Shown here piece by piece: positions 53,952 through 62,314 of a stretch of 64,000 nt of DNA. Source of the DNA: Amycolatopsis sp. DSM 110486 (GTDB taxonomy: Bacteria; Actinomycetota; Actinomycetes; Mycobacteriales; Pseudonocardiaceae); contig NZ_CP080519.1 in NCBI RefSeq assembly GCF_019468465.1, positions 124,001-188,000 of the forward strand, written 5' to 3'. The notes beneath the pieces were generated by a model that ran no database searches, was not told the DNA's origin, and saw only the letters and a program-made list of their open reading frames with translations. Every line of letters starts with the position of its first letter. Position 1 is the first letter of the stretch. The translations under genes and the position numbers were made by a program.

Positions 53952-55298
53952 TCAGGGCTCGATGTGAACCGGACCGGGCCTGGCCGCGTGATCGCCGGCG
54001 GGTCGCTCCTCGGACACGCCGTGGCGGCGGTTGCGCGGCAGGCTGATCGTGGTGATCAGGGTGATCACCGAAAGCGCGGCGATGTACCAGCCGAACCAGT
54101 TCTCGGCGCCGGCGCTCGCCAGCGCGGTCCCGATCGTCGAGACGGTGCCGCCGAAGATCGCGATCGAGAGCGAGTAGGGGAAGCCCATTCCGGCGACGCG
54201 GAAGCGTTGCGGGAACATCTGCACGAGAACCGCGGCCATGATCGAAGTGCCGAGAGAAGTGAACAGGAGTCCGATGATCTGCGCGGCGAGGACGCCGACG
54301 AATCCCGCGGACATCAGGTGCAGGAGCGGCACGGTGCCGACCGCGGTGGAGATCGCGAACGCGTACATGATCGGGCGCGTGCCGATCCTGTCGGCGAGCA
54401 GGCCCACCAAGGGCGCGGCGACGGTGTAGACGGCCAGTCCGATCAGGCTCGCGACCATCGCCGCCGAGGCGCCGAGGTCGGTCATCACGCTCGCGTACGT
54501 GGGGAAGTAGGTCGTCCACAAGTACACGCTGCCGCCGATGCCCGCGACGAGCCCCACCACCTGCACCGTTTGCACGGGGTGCCGGCGCATCGCCTCGAAC
54601 AGCCCTGGTTTCTCCGCCCGAGTGTCCTTTCCGGACGAGGTTTCGGCCTGCTCCAGGGTTTCTTGGGACCGGTGCCGGATCCACCAGGCGACAACCGCGA
54701 TGACGGCACCGAGCGCGAACGGAATGCGCCACCCGTAGCTGCGCATCGCGTCATCGCCCAGCACCCCGGCCAGCAAGGCCACCACGCCGAGCGCGACCAT
54801 CTTGCCGATGCTCGAACTGACGAACATGAAACTGGAGAACAGTCCCCGCCGGTTCGCCGGCGCGGATTCGACGAGGAAGGCGGCGGCCGCGGTGTACTCG
54901 CCACCGGTGGACAGGCCTTGGAGAATGCGCGCCACGACCAGCACGATCGGTGCGCCGATGCCGATTTGCGCGTAGGTGGGGGTGATCGCGATGAGCAAGC
55001 TCGCCGCGCCCATCATCCACACACTCATGGTCATCGCCGCGCGACGGCCGTAGCGGTCCGCGAAGACACCGATCACCAGGCCGGCGATCGGCCGGACGAG
55101 GAAGCCGGCGGCGAAGACGCCGAATGCACTCAGGAGGGGCACCAGCTGAGAGCCGGACGACGAGGGGAAGAACTGACCGGCGAAGTAGATCGCCAGGTAC
55201 GAGTAGATGAGGAAATCGAAGAATTCGACGAAATGGCCGACCGCGCCCGCGAGGAGTTGCCGGGCCGGGCGTCGGGCGGTGGTGGCTGAGCTTGCCAT
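53952..55298 (-). CDS. MFS transporter, metabolite:H+ symporter (MHS) type
   Basis: 448 residues with 12 predicted membrane segments. VGHFVEFFDFLIYSYLA near 19-35 is the MHS-family start (shikimate, alpha-ketoglutarate and proline porters), and FADRYGRR is the loop 2-3 motif. It lies downstream of the CoA-transferase in the copy-2 operon (118-base gap) and is a good candidate importer of a dicarboxylic or hydroxy acid substrate for that pathway. Confidence 0.88.
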   Translation of the reverse strand: MASSATTARRPARQLLAGAVGHFVEFFDFLIYSYLAIYFAGQFFPSSSGSQLVPLLSAFGVFAAGFLVRPIAGLVIGVFADRYGRRAAMTMSVWMMGAASLLIAITPTYAQIGIGAPIVLVVARILQGLSTGGEYTAAAAFLVESAPANRRGLFSSFMFVSSSIGKMVALGVVALLAGVLGDDAMRSYGWRIPFALGAVIAVVAWWIRHRSQETLEQAETSSGKDTRAEKPGLFEAMRRHPVQTVQVVGLVAGIGGSVYLWTTYFPTYASVMTDLGASAAMVASLIGLAVYTVAAPLVGLLADRIGTRPIMYAFAISTAVGTVPLLHLMSAGFVGVLAAQIIGLLFTSLGTSIMAAVLVQMFPQRFRVAGMGFPYSLSIAIFGGTVSTIGTALASAGAENWFGWYIAALSVITLITTISLPRNRRHGVSEERPAGDHAARPGPVHIEP

Positions 55299-55416
55299 GT
55301 GTGGTCCTCCTGGCGAAGGACACTCGGTTGCGCTACGCGCTCCCCGGTGTCGACGCTGACGTGGGTGGGCTGTGCAGGCTGGTATGGCGTGAGAAGTGGC
55401 GGTGGAGCGGGCCGGC

Positions 55417-56535
55417 CTAGCCGGGCAGCGGCGGTGGTACCCGGCGATAGGTGGCCGGGGTGTGCGACAGCTGGATCGGGCAGGCGACCTGGGGGTAGGG
55501 CGTGCCGGTGTCGGGGCACGTGATCGAGACGACGGCGTCGAGATCCAGTGAGGTGGCCAGCTCGAAGGCCTGGTTCAGGTCGTTGATCGGACTGCAGGGA
55601 ACTCCGGCCCCGCGCAGGAGGTCGAACCACTGGTCCGCCGGTGCCCGGCTCAGTGTCTGCTCGAGCTCCTTGACGAGCTGCTGCCGGTTGAGCACCCGCT
55701 GGGGGTTGGTGGCGAACCGCTCGTCGCTGATCAGGTCCGCCCGGTCGATCGACCGCGCCAGTGCCGCGAACAGCTTGTCGTTCGCGGCGGCAATGGCCAG
55801 CGGCCGGTCCGCTGTTTTCATCGTCTCGTAGGGCGCGATGCTGGGATGCCGGTTGCCCAGCGGCTTGGGGACGTGCCCGGTCGCGACGTAGGCGGAGGCC
55901 TGGTTGGCGAGCGCCGAAAGCAACGAGGAGAACAGGTTGACCTCGATGTGCTGGCCGGCACCGGTTTCGTCGCGGTGCCGGAGCGCGGCGAGGATTCCGG
56001 TGACGGCGTGCAAGCCGCAGATCACGTCGACGAGCGCGACGCCGGTCTTGATCGGCGTCGCGTCGTCGGGGCCCGTGATGCTCATGAGCCCGCCGGCCGC
56101 CTGGACGATCAGGTCGTAGCCGGGCAGGTCCGCGCCGCCCGCTGCCCCGAATCCGCTGATCGAGCAGTACACGAGCTCAGGCCGCTCGGCGGCGAGTTGG
56201 GCGTAGCCGAGGCCGAAGCGTTCCATCGTGCCCGGACGGAAGTTCTGCACGACCACATCGGACTGTTCGATGAGCGCTCGTGCCCGGGCGCGGCCCGGCT
56301 CGGTGCCGAGGTCGACGCCTTCGACCGACTTGTTGCGGTTCGCGCCGAGGTAGTAGGTGGCCTGGCCCTCGTACCACGGCGGTCCCCACGACCGGGTTTC
56401 GTCGCCGACGCCCGGGCGTTCGATCTTGATCACTTCGGCGCCGAGGTCGCCGAGCAGCATCGTGGCGTAGGGACCGGACAGGACGCGGGTGAAGTCGGCG
56501 ATGCGCAAGCCGCCGAGTGCACCGGTGCCGCTCAC
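55417..56535 (-). CDS. Class III CoA-transferase (CaiB/BaiF type)
   Basis: 372 residues from GTG 56535, overlapping the dehydrogenase stop as GTGA. RVLSGPYATMLLGDLGAEVIK near the N terminus is the family signature, GANRNKS follows, and the catalytic Asp is in GVALVDVICG. It transfers CoA between acids without a free thioester exchange partner. Directly coupled to a glutaryl-CoA-dehydrogenase-like gene, a glutarate-type or related diacid CoA-transferase role is plausible. Confidence 0.9.
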   Translation of the reverse strand: MSGTGALGGLRIADFTRVLSGPYATMLLGDLGAEVIKIERPGVGDETRSWGPPWYEGQATYYLGANRNKSVEGVDLGTEPGRARARALIEQSDVVVQNFRPGTMERFGLGYAQLAAERPELVYCSISGFGAAGGADLPGYDLIVQAAGGLMSITGPDDATPIKTGVALVDVICGLHAVTGILAALRHRDETGAGQHIEVNLFSSLLSALANQASAYVATGHVPKPLGNRHPSIAPYETMKTADRPLAIAAANDKLFAALARSIDRADLISDERFATNPQRVLNRQQLVKELEQTLSRAPADQWFDLLRGAGVPCSPINDLNQAFELATSLDLDAVVSITCPDTGTPYPQVACPIQLSHTPATYRRVPPPLPG

Positions 56536-57713
56536 GTGAACGCCCCGATGCCGGTCAGCGCCTGGCCGACGGTGAGCTGGTGGATCTCGGAGGTGCCCTC
56601 GTAAGTCAGGACGGACTCGAGGTTGTTGGCGTGCCGGATCACCGGGTACTCGAGGGTGATGCCGTTCGCGGCGAGAATGGTTCGGCACTGGCGGGCGATG
56701 GCGAGCGATTCGCGCACGTTGTTCAGCTTGCCGACGCTGATCTGGTGCGGCCTGATCCGGCCTGCGTCTTTGAGCCGGCCCAGCCGCAGTGCGAGCAGCA
56801 TGGCCTTGTCCAGCTCGACCGCCATGTCGGCGAGCTTGGCCTGGGTCAGCTGGAAACCGGCCAGCGGGCGGTCGAAAACCGGGCGGTTGATCGCGTAGTC
56901 GATCGCGGTTTCCAGGCATTCCCGAGCCGCTCCGGGTGCGCCGAACACGATCCCGAACCGCGCCTCGTTCAGGCAGGTCAGTGGCCCCGACAACCCGGCT
57001 GCCTCCGGCAGGACGGCGTCGGCGGGAAGCCGCACGTCCTCCAGCACAAGCTCGGACGTGACCGATGCGCGCAGCGACATCTTCCGCGTGATCTCGGGTG
57101 CGCTGAATCCCGGGGCGTCGGTGGGCACGACGAAGCCCCGGATCCGTTCGTCGGTCTGCGCCCACACCACCGCGACGTCGGCGACAGACCCGTTGGTGAT
57201 CCACATCTTGGTGCCGTTGAGGATCCAGTCGTCGCCGTCTCGTTTGGCGTTGGTGCGCATGCCCGCGGGGTTGGAGCCGTAGTCGGGCTCGGTCAGGCCG
57301 AAGCACCCGATGGCCCGGCCGGCGGCCAGCTCGGGGAGCCACCGGCCCTTCTGCTCCTCGGAGCCGAAGCGGTGGATGGCGAACATGGCCAAGGATCCTT
57401 GGACCGAGACCAGGCTGCGGATCCCCGAGTCGGCCGCCTCCAGTTCGTGGCACGCCAATCCGTAGGCAGTGGCGCTCGTGCCCGCGCAGCCATACCCCTG
57501 CAGGTGCATGCCCAGCACGCCGAGCTCGCCCAGTTCCCGGGCGAGGTCGCGAATCGGCAGGTGCGCCTGCTCGAACCAGGTCGCCATGTGCGGCCGCACC
57601 CGGTCGTCGCAGAAGCGCCGCACGGCGTCGCGGATGTCCTTTTCCTCGTCACCGATTTCCTCGTCGAGTGCCAGGAGATCCAGTGGTCGGACGGGGCTGG
57701 GGGCAGTCATCAC
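56532..57713 (-). CDS. Glutaryl-CoA-dehydrogenase-like acyl-CoA dehydrogenase, copy 2
   Basis: 393 residues from GTG 57713, with an ATG one codon later; both overlap the thioredoxin reductase stop. CFGLTEPDYGSN, MWITNGSVADVAVVWAQT and Glu372 in TYEGTSEIH match copy 1 closely, as do Arg99 and Ser103 in GIRSLVSVQ. The high similarity to the 49574 product over the full length shows duplication of the module. Likely acts on the CoA ester made by the next gene product. Confidence 0.9.
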   Translation of the reverse strand: MMTAPSPVRPLDLLALDEEIGDEEKDIRDAVRRFCDDRVRPHMATWFEQAHLPIRDLARELGELGVLGMHLQGYGCAGTSATAYGLACHELEAADSGIRSLVSVQGSLAMFAIHRFGSEEQKGRWLPELAAGRAIGCFGLTEPDYGSNPAGMRTNAKRDGDDWILNGTKMWITNGSVADVAVVWAQTDERIRGFVVPTDAPGFSAPEITRKMSLRASVTSELVLEDVRLPADAVLPEAAGLSGPLTCLNEARFGIVFGAPGAARECLETAIDYAINRPVFDRPLAGFQLTQAKLADMAVELDKAMLLALRLGRLKDAGRIRPHQISVGKLNNVRESLAIARQCRTILAANGITLEYPVIRHANNLESVLTYEGTSEIHQLTVGQALTGIGAFT

Positions 57714-58717
57714 ACGCTCCCTGAGGTCGATGCCGCCGGTTCGGCGAGCTCGGAGGCCGGCACGAGGTCATGGGCGAGCTCCTCGAGCCACCGCTCGGCG
57801 TCGAGCGCGGCCATGCACCCACTGCCGGCCGAGGTGATCGCCTGGCGGTACACCGGGTCCTGCACGTCGCCGCAGGCGAACACGCCCGGCACGGTGGTGG
57901 CCGAGCCGCGACGGGTGACGAGGTAACCGAGGTCGTCCAGCTCCAGCTGCCCGTCGAAGACCGCGGTGTTGGGCAGGTGGCCGATGGCCAGGAACAGGCC
58001 GGTGACCGGAAGAACGTCGTGGCTGCCGGTCGTGGTGTCACGCAGCCGCACGCCCTCGAGACGATCGTTTCCGACGAACTCGTCGAGGACGCTGTTCCAC
58101 CGCACCGTGATCTTGGGCTCTCGCTCAGCCCTCGCCTGCAGGATCTTCGAAGCCCGGAGCTCGTCGCGGCGGTGGATGATCGTGACCGAGCGCGCGAATC
58201 TCGACAGGAACAGTGCCTCCTCCAGCGCGGAGTCTCCCCCGCCGACGACGGCGATGTCGTGGCCGCGGAAGAAGAATCCGTCGCACGTGGCGCAGGTCGA
58301 CACGCCGCGCCCGATGAGGTCCTGCTCGCGGGGAAGCCCGAGCATCCTGGTTCGCGAACCGGTCGCGACGATCACCGAGCGCGCGCTGAACGCTCCGGCG
58401 TCGCCGCTGACCTCGACGTGGAACGGGGATCGGTCCAGTTTGACCCGGGCGGCTTTGCCCGGAACGAGACGAGCACCGAACTTGGTGGCCTGCTCGCGCA
58501 GATCCGTGATCAGTTGCGGGCCGGTCACCCCGTTCGGGAATCCCGGGTAGTTCTCCACGTCGGTGGTCAGCATCAGCTGGCCGCCGGGCTGGTCCGAAGT
58601 GGAGGACGGCTCGCCCTCCAGAACCACCACCGTCAAGGCGGCCCGTGCGGTGTAGATCGCGGCGGTGAGGCCGGCCGGCCCGCCACCCACGATCAGAACG
58701 TCGGTTTGGTCTGTCAT
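57710..58717 (-). CDS. trxB: Thioredoxin reductase, copy 2
   Basis: 335 residues. [16 protein letters not shown] binds FAD, CATCDG near 143-148 is the redox CxxC and [10 protein letters not shown] the NADPH loop; GVFACGDV follows. About 20 extra C-terminal residues (Ala/Ser/Glu-rich) exceed the usual length. No thioredoxin gene accompanies this copy, so it must use the thioredoxin at 51757 or reduce a partner such as the CGSC protein directly. It follows the CGSC gene by 18 bases. Confidence 0.93.
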   Translation of the reverse strand: MTDQTDVLIVGGGPAGLTAAIYTARAALTVVVLEGEPSSTSDQPGGQLMLTTDVENYPGFPNGVTGPQLITDLREQATKFGARLVPGKAARVKLDRSPFHVEVSGDAGAFSARSVIVATGSRTRMLGLPREQDLIGRGVSTCATCDGFFFRGHDIAVVGGGDSALEEALFLSRFARSVTIIHRRDELRASKILQARAEREPKITVRWNSVLDEFVGNDRLEGVRLRDTTTGSHDVLPVTGLFLAIGHLPNTAVFDGQLELDDLGYLVTRRGSATTVPGVFACGDVQDPVYRQAITSAGSGCMAALDAERWLEELAHDLVPASELAEPAASTSGSV

Positions 58718-58735
58718 CTCGACTCCGATCCGAGG

Positions 58736-59290
58736 TCAGGCGCCGGCGGCCGGACGCGCGCCGGTGACCCAGATCGACAGGGCCTGCGGGGCCACTTCGC
58801 GGGCCCGGCCGCTCAACAGGTCCGGAGCGAGCGACGAGATGGGGTGGGTGATCACGACCGGCTCCAGATCGTCCATCCCGTGCGCACGCTTCTGCAGAGT
58901 CGCTTCGCGCTCGAACTCGGTGGTCACGATGACCGCGGCGGGAAGACCACGCAGCTCCATCTGGATGCCGTCGTTGACGCAGGAGGACGTGCACGAGCCG
59001 CAGTCACCGATCGCGGTGAGCACGATGTCGTTCTCGGCCGCGATCCGGTCGAGCAGGGCCGGCTCGGCGTCGGAGGAGAAGTGGTGCTTGTCGTAGAAGT
59101 TCACGCTGTCGAATTTCGCGCCGAGCTCTTCCATCTGGGCCACGGACTGGCGCAGCAGCTTGGAGGCGTTCCACTTCGTGTTGTTGAGGACGGCCAGCCG
59201 GCTGCCCTTGATCTCCGGTACGCGGGGGGCGCATTCCTGCGCTGCGGCCTCAACGCTGCCGGTCGGATCGAAGGTGATGAAAGAATCCAT
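58736..59290 (-). CDS. CGSC-motif redox protein, copy 2
   Basis: 184 residues from ATG 59290. GDCGSCTSSC gives Cys97, Cys100 and Cys104 in the same arrangement as copy 1; the following LRGLPAAV corresponds to ARGIPTAT there. Overall similarity outside the motif is modest, so the two copies diverged or have different partners. The first Cys codon is TGC, so it is not a selenoprotein here. It sits between the P2 gene (47 bases upstream) and thioredoxin reductase 2. Confidence 0.75.
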   Translation of the reverse strand: MDSFITFDPTGSVEAAAQECAPRVPEIKGSRLAVLNNTKWNASKLLRQSVAQMEELGAKFDSVNFYDKHHFSSDAEPALLDRIAAENDIVLTAIGDCGSCTSSCVNDGIQMELRGLPAAVIVTTEFEREATLQKRAHGMDDLEPVVITHPISSLAPDLLSGRAREVAPQALSIWVTGARPAAGA

Positions 59291-59337
59291 GTCGGTCGTT
59301 CTCCGTTCGGGTGCGGTGGATGGCGTGGCGGTCGGCG

Positions 59338-60444
59338 TCAGAGGCGGCAGGTGCCGTCGGAACAGTCCGGCCCGTCGGCCAGCTTCGGGAGTTCGCCCTG
59401 GACGTTCTCGATCGGCTGCAGCACCGGCACCGTGGCCCGGCTCCACCCGGGCAGGACCGCCGAGAAGCGGCCGGCGAGGCCACCCGCGACGAAGAGGTGC
59501 AGGTCGTCAGGCGTCTCCACGATCGGGGCCGGCGAATCGAGATCGCGGCGGTACCACTTGGGCAGATTGCGGTTGTAGACCTTGCCGTGGCGGTGGTTGT
59601 GCGCGATCTCGCCGAACCTGTTCGCGCTGTTCATCCACAGGTAGCTGCGCACGTCGTGCCGCGTCCAACCGTGCTTGTTGATCGTTTCCGCGTGCTCCGG
59701 GCCGATGACGATCGTGCAGCTGCCGCCGAGCACGCTGTTGTTGTGCGCGATGGTGCGCATGCCGGAGGCGATGCTGTCGAGGATGCCCTCGGGGTCGTCC
59801 GACACGTGGTTGGTCACACTGTGCGGAGCCTCGGCCGCGATCGCGAACACCGTGCTGTCTTCCGGGGCGAAGCCGTGCTCGACGTGGTACGGAGCCCACG
59901 GGCTCGCTTCCTCGTTTTCGGCGATGCAGAACGTGTACTTGCCCGGGTGCCCCAGCGTGCTCTTGTCGAGGTCACCGGGGACTCCCCCGCCGACCGCGAG
60001 CATGACGAGCCGGATCGCGCGGCCGATCGTCGCGTTGGCCCGGTTGCCGGACCCGAAGACGTTGCCTCCGGAGTTCATGCCGATCGCGGTGCGGATCGGT
60101 CCGTTGACCACCAAGAGTGGTGAGGTGACGTGCGTAGTCGCCTGCAGGCCGTTGAGGTTGAAGCGCGGTTCGCAGACGGCGTGCACCGCGGCCTTCACCA
60201 CCGGCGCGTACTCGGGCTTGCATCCGGCCAGAACCATGTTCACCGCGAGCACCTGGCGGGTCAGGGTTCCCCACCGGGGCGGAACCCGCCCCTCGACCAC
60301 CGAACCGTCACCGCCCAGCGCCTCGACCATCTGCTCGACCAGTTCGGGAGTCGGCGGGACAACCGGAAGCCCGTCGCTCCACGGCTGCTCGAAGTAGTGC
60401 TCCACGAGCCCGGCGGCGCTTCGCTCTTCCTGGGCCAGCGTCAT
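59338..60444 (-). CDS. Unrecognised DGLPV-PPT protein, copy 2 (P2), CGSC-module partner
   Basis: 368 residues from ATG 60444 with AAGGCAG upstream. Paralogue of the 47557 product: WSDGLPVVPPT (22-32), VLAGCKP (71-77), SPLLVVNGPIR (108-118), NSGGNVFG (124-131), GKYTFCIAENEE (168-179) and AGGLAGRFSAVLPGW near 320-334. It has a C-terminal extension absent from P1 that ends CSDGTCRL, placing a Cys pair (361, 366) at the extreme tail, which could act as a flexible redox arm. First gene of the copy-2 operon and divergent from LysR 3. Function not known. Confidence 0.8.
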   Translation of the reverse strand: MTLAQEERSAAGLVEHYFEQPWSDGLPVVPPTPELVEQMVEALGGDGSVVEGRVPPRWGTLTRQVLAVNMVLAGCKPEYAPVVKAAVHAVCEPRFNLNGLQATTHVTSPLLVVNGPIRTAIGMNSGGNVFGSGNRANATIGRAIRLVMLAVGGGVPGDLDKSTLGHPGKYTFCIAENEEASPWAPYHVEHGFAPEDSTVFAIAAEAPHSVTNHVSDDPEGILDSIASGMRTIAHNNSVLGGSCTIVIGPEHAETINKHGWTRHDVRSYLWMNSANRFGEIAHNHRHGKVYNRNLPKWYRRDLDSPAPIVETPDDLHLFVAGGLAGRFSAVLPGWSRATVPVLQPIENVQGELPKLADGPDCSDGTCRL

Positions 60445-60516
60445 GACTGCCTGCCTTCACACGTCGTTGTTGTGGGTCTGTCTCGAACGCTAGAAGCGGC
60501 CTATCATTGCGTCTAG

Positions 60517-60532
60517 TGAAAGATTTTCTTCA
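60517..60532. promoter_or_regulatory. Candidate LysR box in divergent P2/LysR 3 promoter
   Basis: TGAAAGATTTTCTTCA has TGAA/TTCA outer arms and a T-N11-A spacing typical of LysR sites. It is an AT-rich island between the P2 gene (leftward) and the LysR gene (rightward), about 30 bases before the LysR start. Confidence 0.5.
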
Positions 60533-60561
60533 AATCAGTTCCCTGTAGGAATGAGTCCTCA

Positions 60562-61488
60562 ATGGAGCTTCGAGACCTGGAGGTCTTCCTCGCGTGCGCC
60601 CGCTCCGAGCACTTCGGACGGGCGGCCGACGCCCGGCACATGTCACAGTCGGCGGTCAGCAAGGCCGTGGGCCGAGTCGAAGAGGAGCTGGGAATCCCGT
60701 TGTTCGACCGGCAAGGGAGAGTCGTGCGGCTCAACCGCTACGGCGAACTGTTCCGCGCACACGTGGAAGACGCGATGCGGTCACTGGAGGCAGGTCGTGC
60801 TGCCGTCACGGACGCGACAGACCCCGAGCGTGGAGAAGTAGCCCTGGCCTTCGTGCCCAGCCTCGGACCGATCTTGATCCCAGGATTGGTCCAGAAGTTT
60901 CGCACCACCTTTCCCGCGGTCAGGTTCCTGCTGTCCCAAGGCGGTGCGGAACACGTTGTCGCGATGCTCGAGAGCGGGCAGGTCGATCTCGGTCTCACCT
61001 CACCCGATCCGGCTCGCCCGGGCGTCGAGTGGACTCCACTGTGGACCGAGCGACTGGTGCTGGTGACCCCTCCGGGCGAACCCACGGGCGGAGGCGAGGG
61101 ACCGGTTCGGCTGCGCGACGTGGCGGACCGCCCCTTCGTCGCGCTCAAAACCGGTTACGGTCTGCGCCAGATCACCGACGCCCTCTGCGCCGAGGCCGAC
61201 GTCCGGCCGAGGATCGTGTTCGAAGGAGCCGACGTACCGACTGTGCGCGGGCTGGTGGGCGCCGGCCTCGGCATCGCAGTCCTGCCACCGGCCGTCGGGC
61301 CGGAGAGACGCTGGAGTCCGCCCGAGACCGAGCTGGCCGACTCCGGTGCCCAGCGCACGATCGGGATCGCCCGAGTCCGCGGCCGTTACCTCCCCGTCGC
61401 GGCTCACCGGCTTCGAGAGCTGCTGATCGAGGAACATTTCCATCTGCTGAGGACACAGTTCAGCGACGGAGCAATAGATGAACCGTGA
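60562..61488 (+). CDS. LysR-family regulator 3
   Basis: 308 residues starting MELRDLEVFLACA, with the canonical LysR HTH at 2-60 (GRAADARHMSQSAVSKAVGRVEEELG) and an effector domain with GLGIAVLPPAVG. Divergent from the P2-CGSC operon by 117 bases, the classic LysR arrangement, so it is the best candidate for its direct activator. The 3' end meets the racemase-family gene after 44 bases. Confidence 0.92.
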   Translation: MELRDLEVFLACARSEHFGRAADARHMSQSAVSKAVGRVEEELGIPLFDRQGRVVRLNRYGELFRAHVEDAMRSLEAGRAAVTDATDPERGEVALAFVPSLGPILIPGLVQKFRTTFPAVRFLLSQGGAEHVVAMLESGQVDLGLTSPDPARPGVEWTPLWTERLVLVTPPGEPTGGGEGPVRLRDVADRPFVALKTGYGLRQITDALCAEADVRPRIVFEGADVPTVRGLVGAGLGIAVLPPAVGPERRWSPPETELADSGAQRTIGIARVRGRYLPVAAHRLRELLIEEHFHLLRTQFSDGAIDEP

Positions 61489-61532
61489 CGGCAGGTTCCA
61501 TCGGCACGGCGGGTCCGTCGCGGCCGTTGGCC

Positions 61533-62240
61533 TCAGGGACGCGACGCGAGCGCCAGATCGACCGCGGCTTCGGCGTGCGCGAGCGTCGTGTCGATGACGG
61601 GCACGGCACTGTCCTGAGGTTCGACGAGCAATCCGAACTCGGTGCAGCCGAGGATGATCACCTCGGCGCCGCGACCCACCAGGTCGGCGATCGCCGCAGT
61701 GAACTTGCGTCGGGTCCCGGGCAGGAAGATGCCCTTGGCCAGCTCCTCGTACAGGGCATTGTGCACGTTCTCCGCGTGGTCGCCCTCGGCAACCAACACC
61801 TCGCGACCGTACTTTTGCCGCAGTCGGTCAGTGAAATAGCTGCCGGCCATGGTGTAGCGGCTTCCGAGCAACCCGACGGTGCGAAATCCTCCTTCGAGCA
61901 CCTTGCGAGCCGCCGGGTCCACGATGTGGACGAACGGCAACCCGACGGCCGCCTCCACCTGATCGGCGGCCGTGTGCACGGTGTTGCACGCAATCAGAAA
62001 AAAATCCGCCCCCGCGGCTTTCAGCACCTTGCCCTGGATGGCCAGCAGATCGCCGACCCGATCCCAGCGACCGAGCCGCTGATGGTGCTCCATCTCCTCG
62101 AAGTCGGTCTGGGCCAGCACGACGTTCGCACTGTGCAGCCCACCGTCGCCAAGACGCCGGCTGACCAACTCGTTGATGACACGGTAGTACACGATCGAAC
62201 TCGGCCAGGCGAGGCCGCCGACGATCCCGATCTTTTTCAT
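61533..62240 (-). CDS. Aspartate/glutamate racemase family protein
   Basis: 235 residues from ATG 62240 with CAGGAG upstream. IGIVGGLAWPSS at the start, first catalytic Cys in LIACNTVH near 83 and second in ILGCTEFGLL near 197, so both active-site cysteines are present. The family includes aspartate racemase and related racemases or decarboxylases. It lies 74 bases downstream of the ThDP-enzyme gene on the same strand. Substrate uncertain. Confidence 0.88.
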   Translation of the reverse strand: MKKIGIVGGLAWPSSIVYYRVINELVSRRLGDGGLHSANVVLAQTDFEEMEHHQRLGRWDRVGDLLAIQGKVLKAAGADFFLIACNTVHTAADQVEAAVGLPFVHIVDPAARKVLEGGFRTVGLLGSRYTMAGSYFTDRLRQKYGREVLVAEGDHAENVHNALYEELAKGIFLPGTRRKFTAAIADLVGRGAEVIILGCTEFGLLVEPQDSAVPVIDTTLAHAEAAVDLALASRP

Positions 62241-62314
62241 TCCGACACTCCTGTGTGGACGGCTTCCCGGCCGCCGAGTCGCGTTCAGCGAAGATCTCCG
62301 AGATGACCTGCTCG

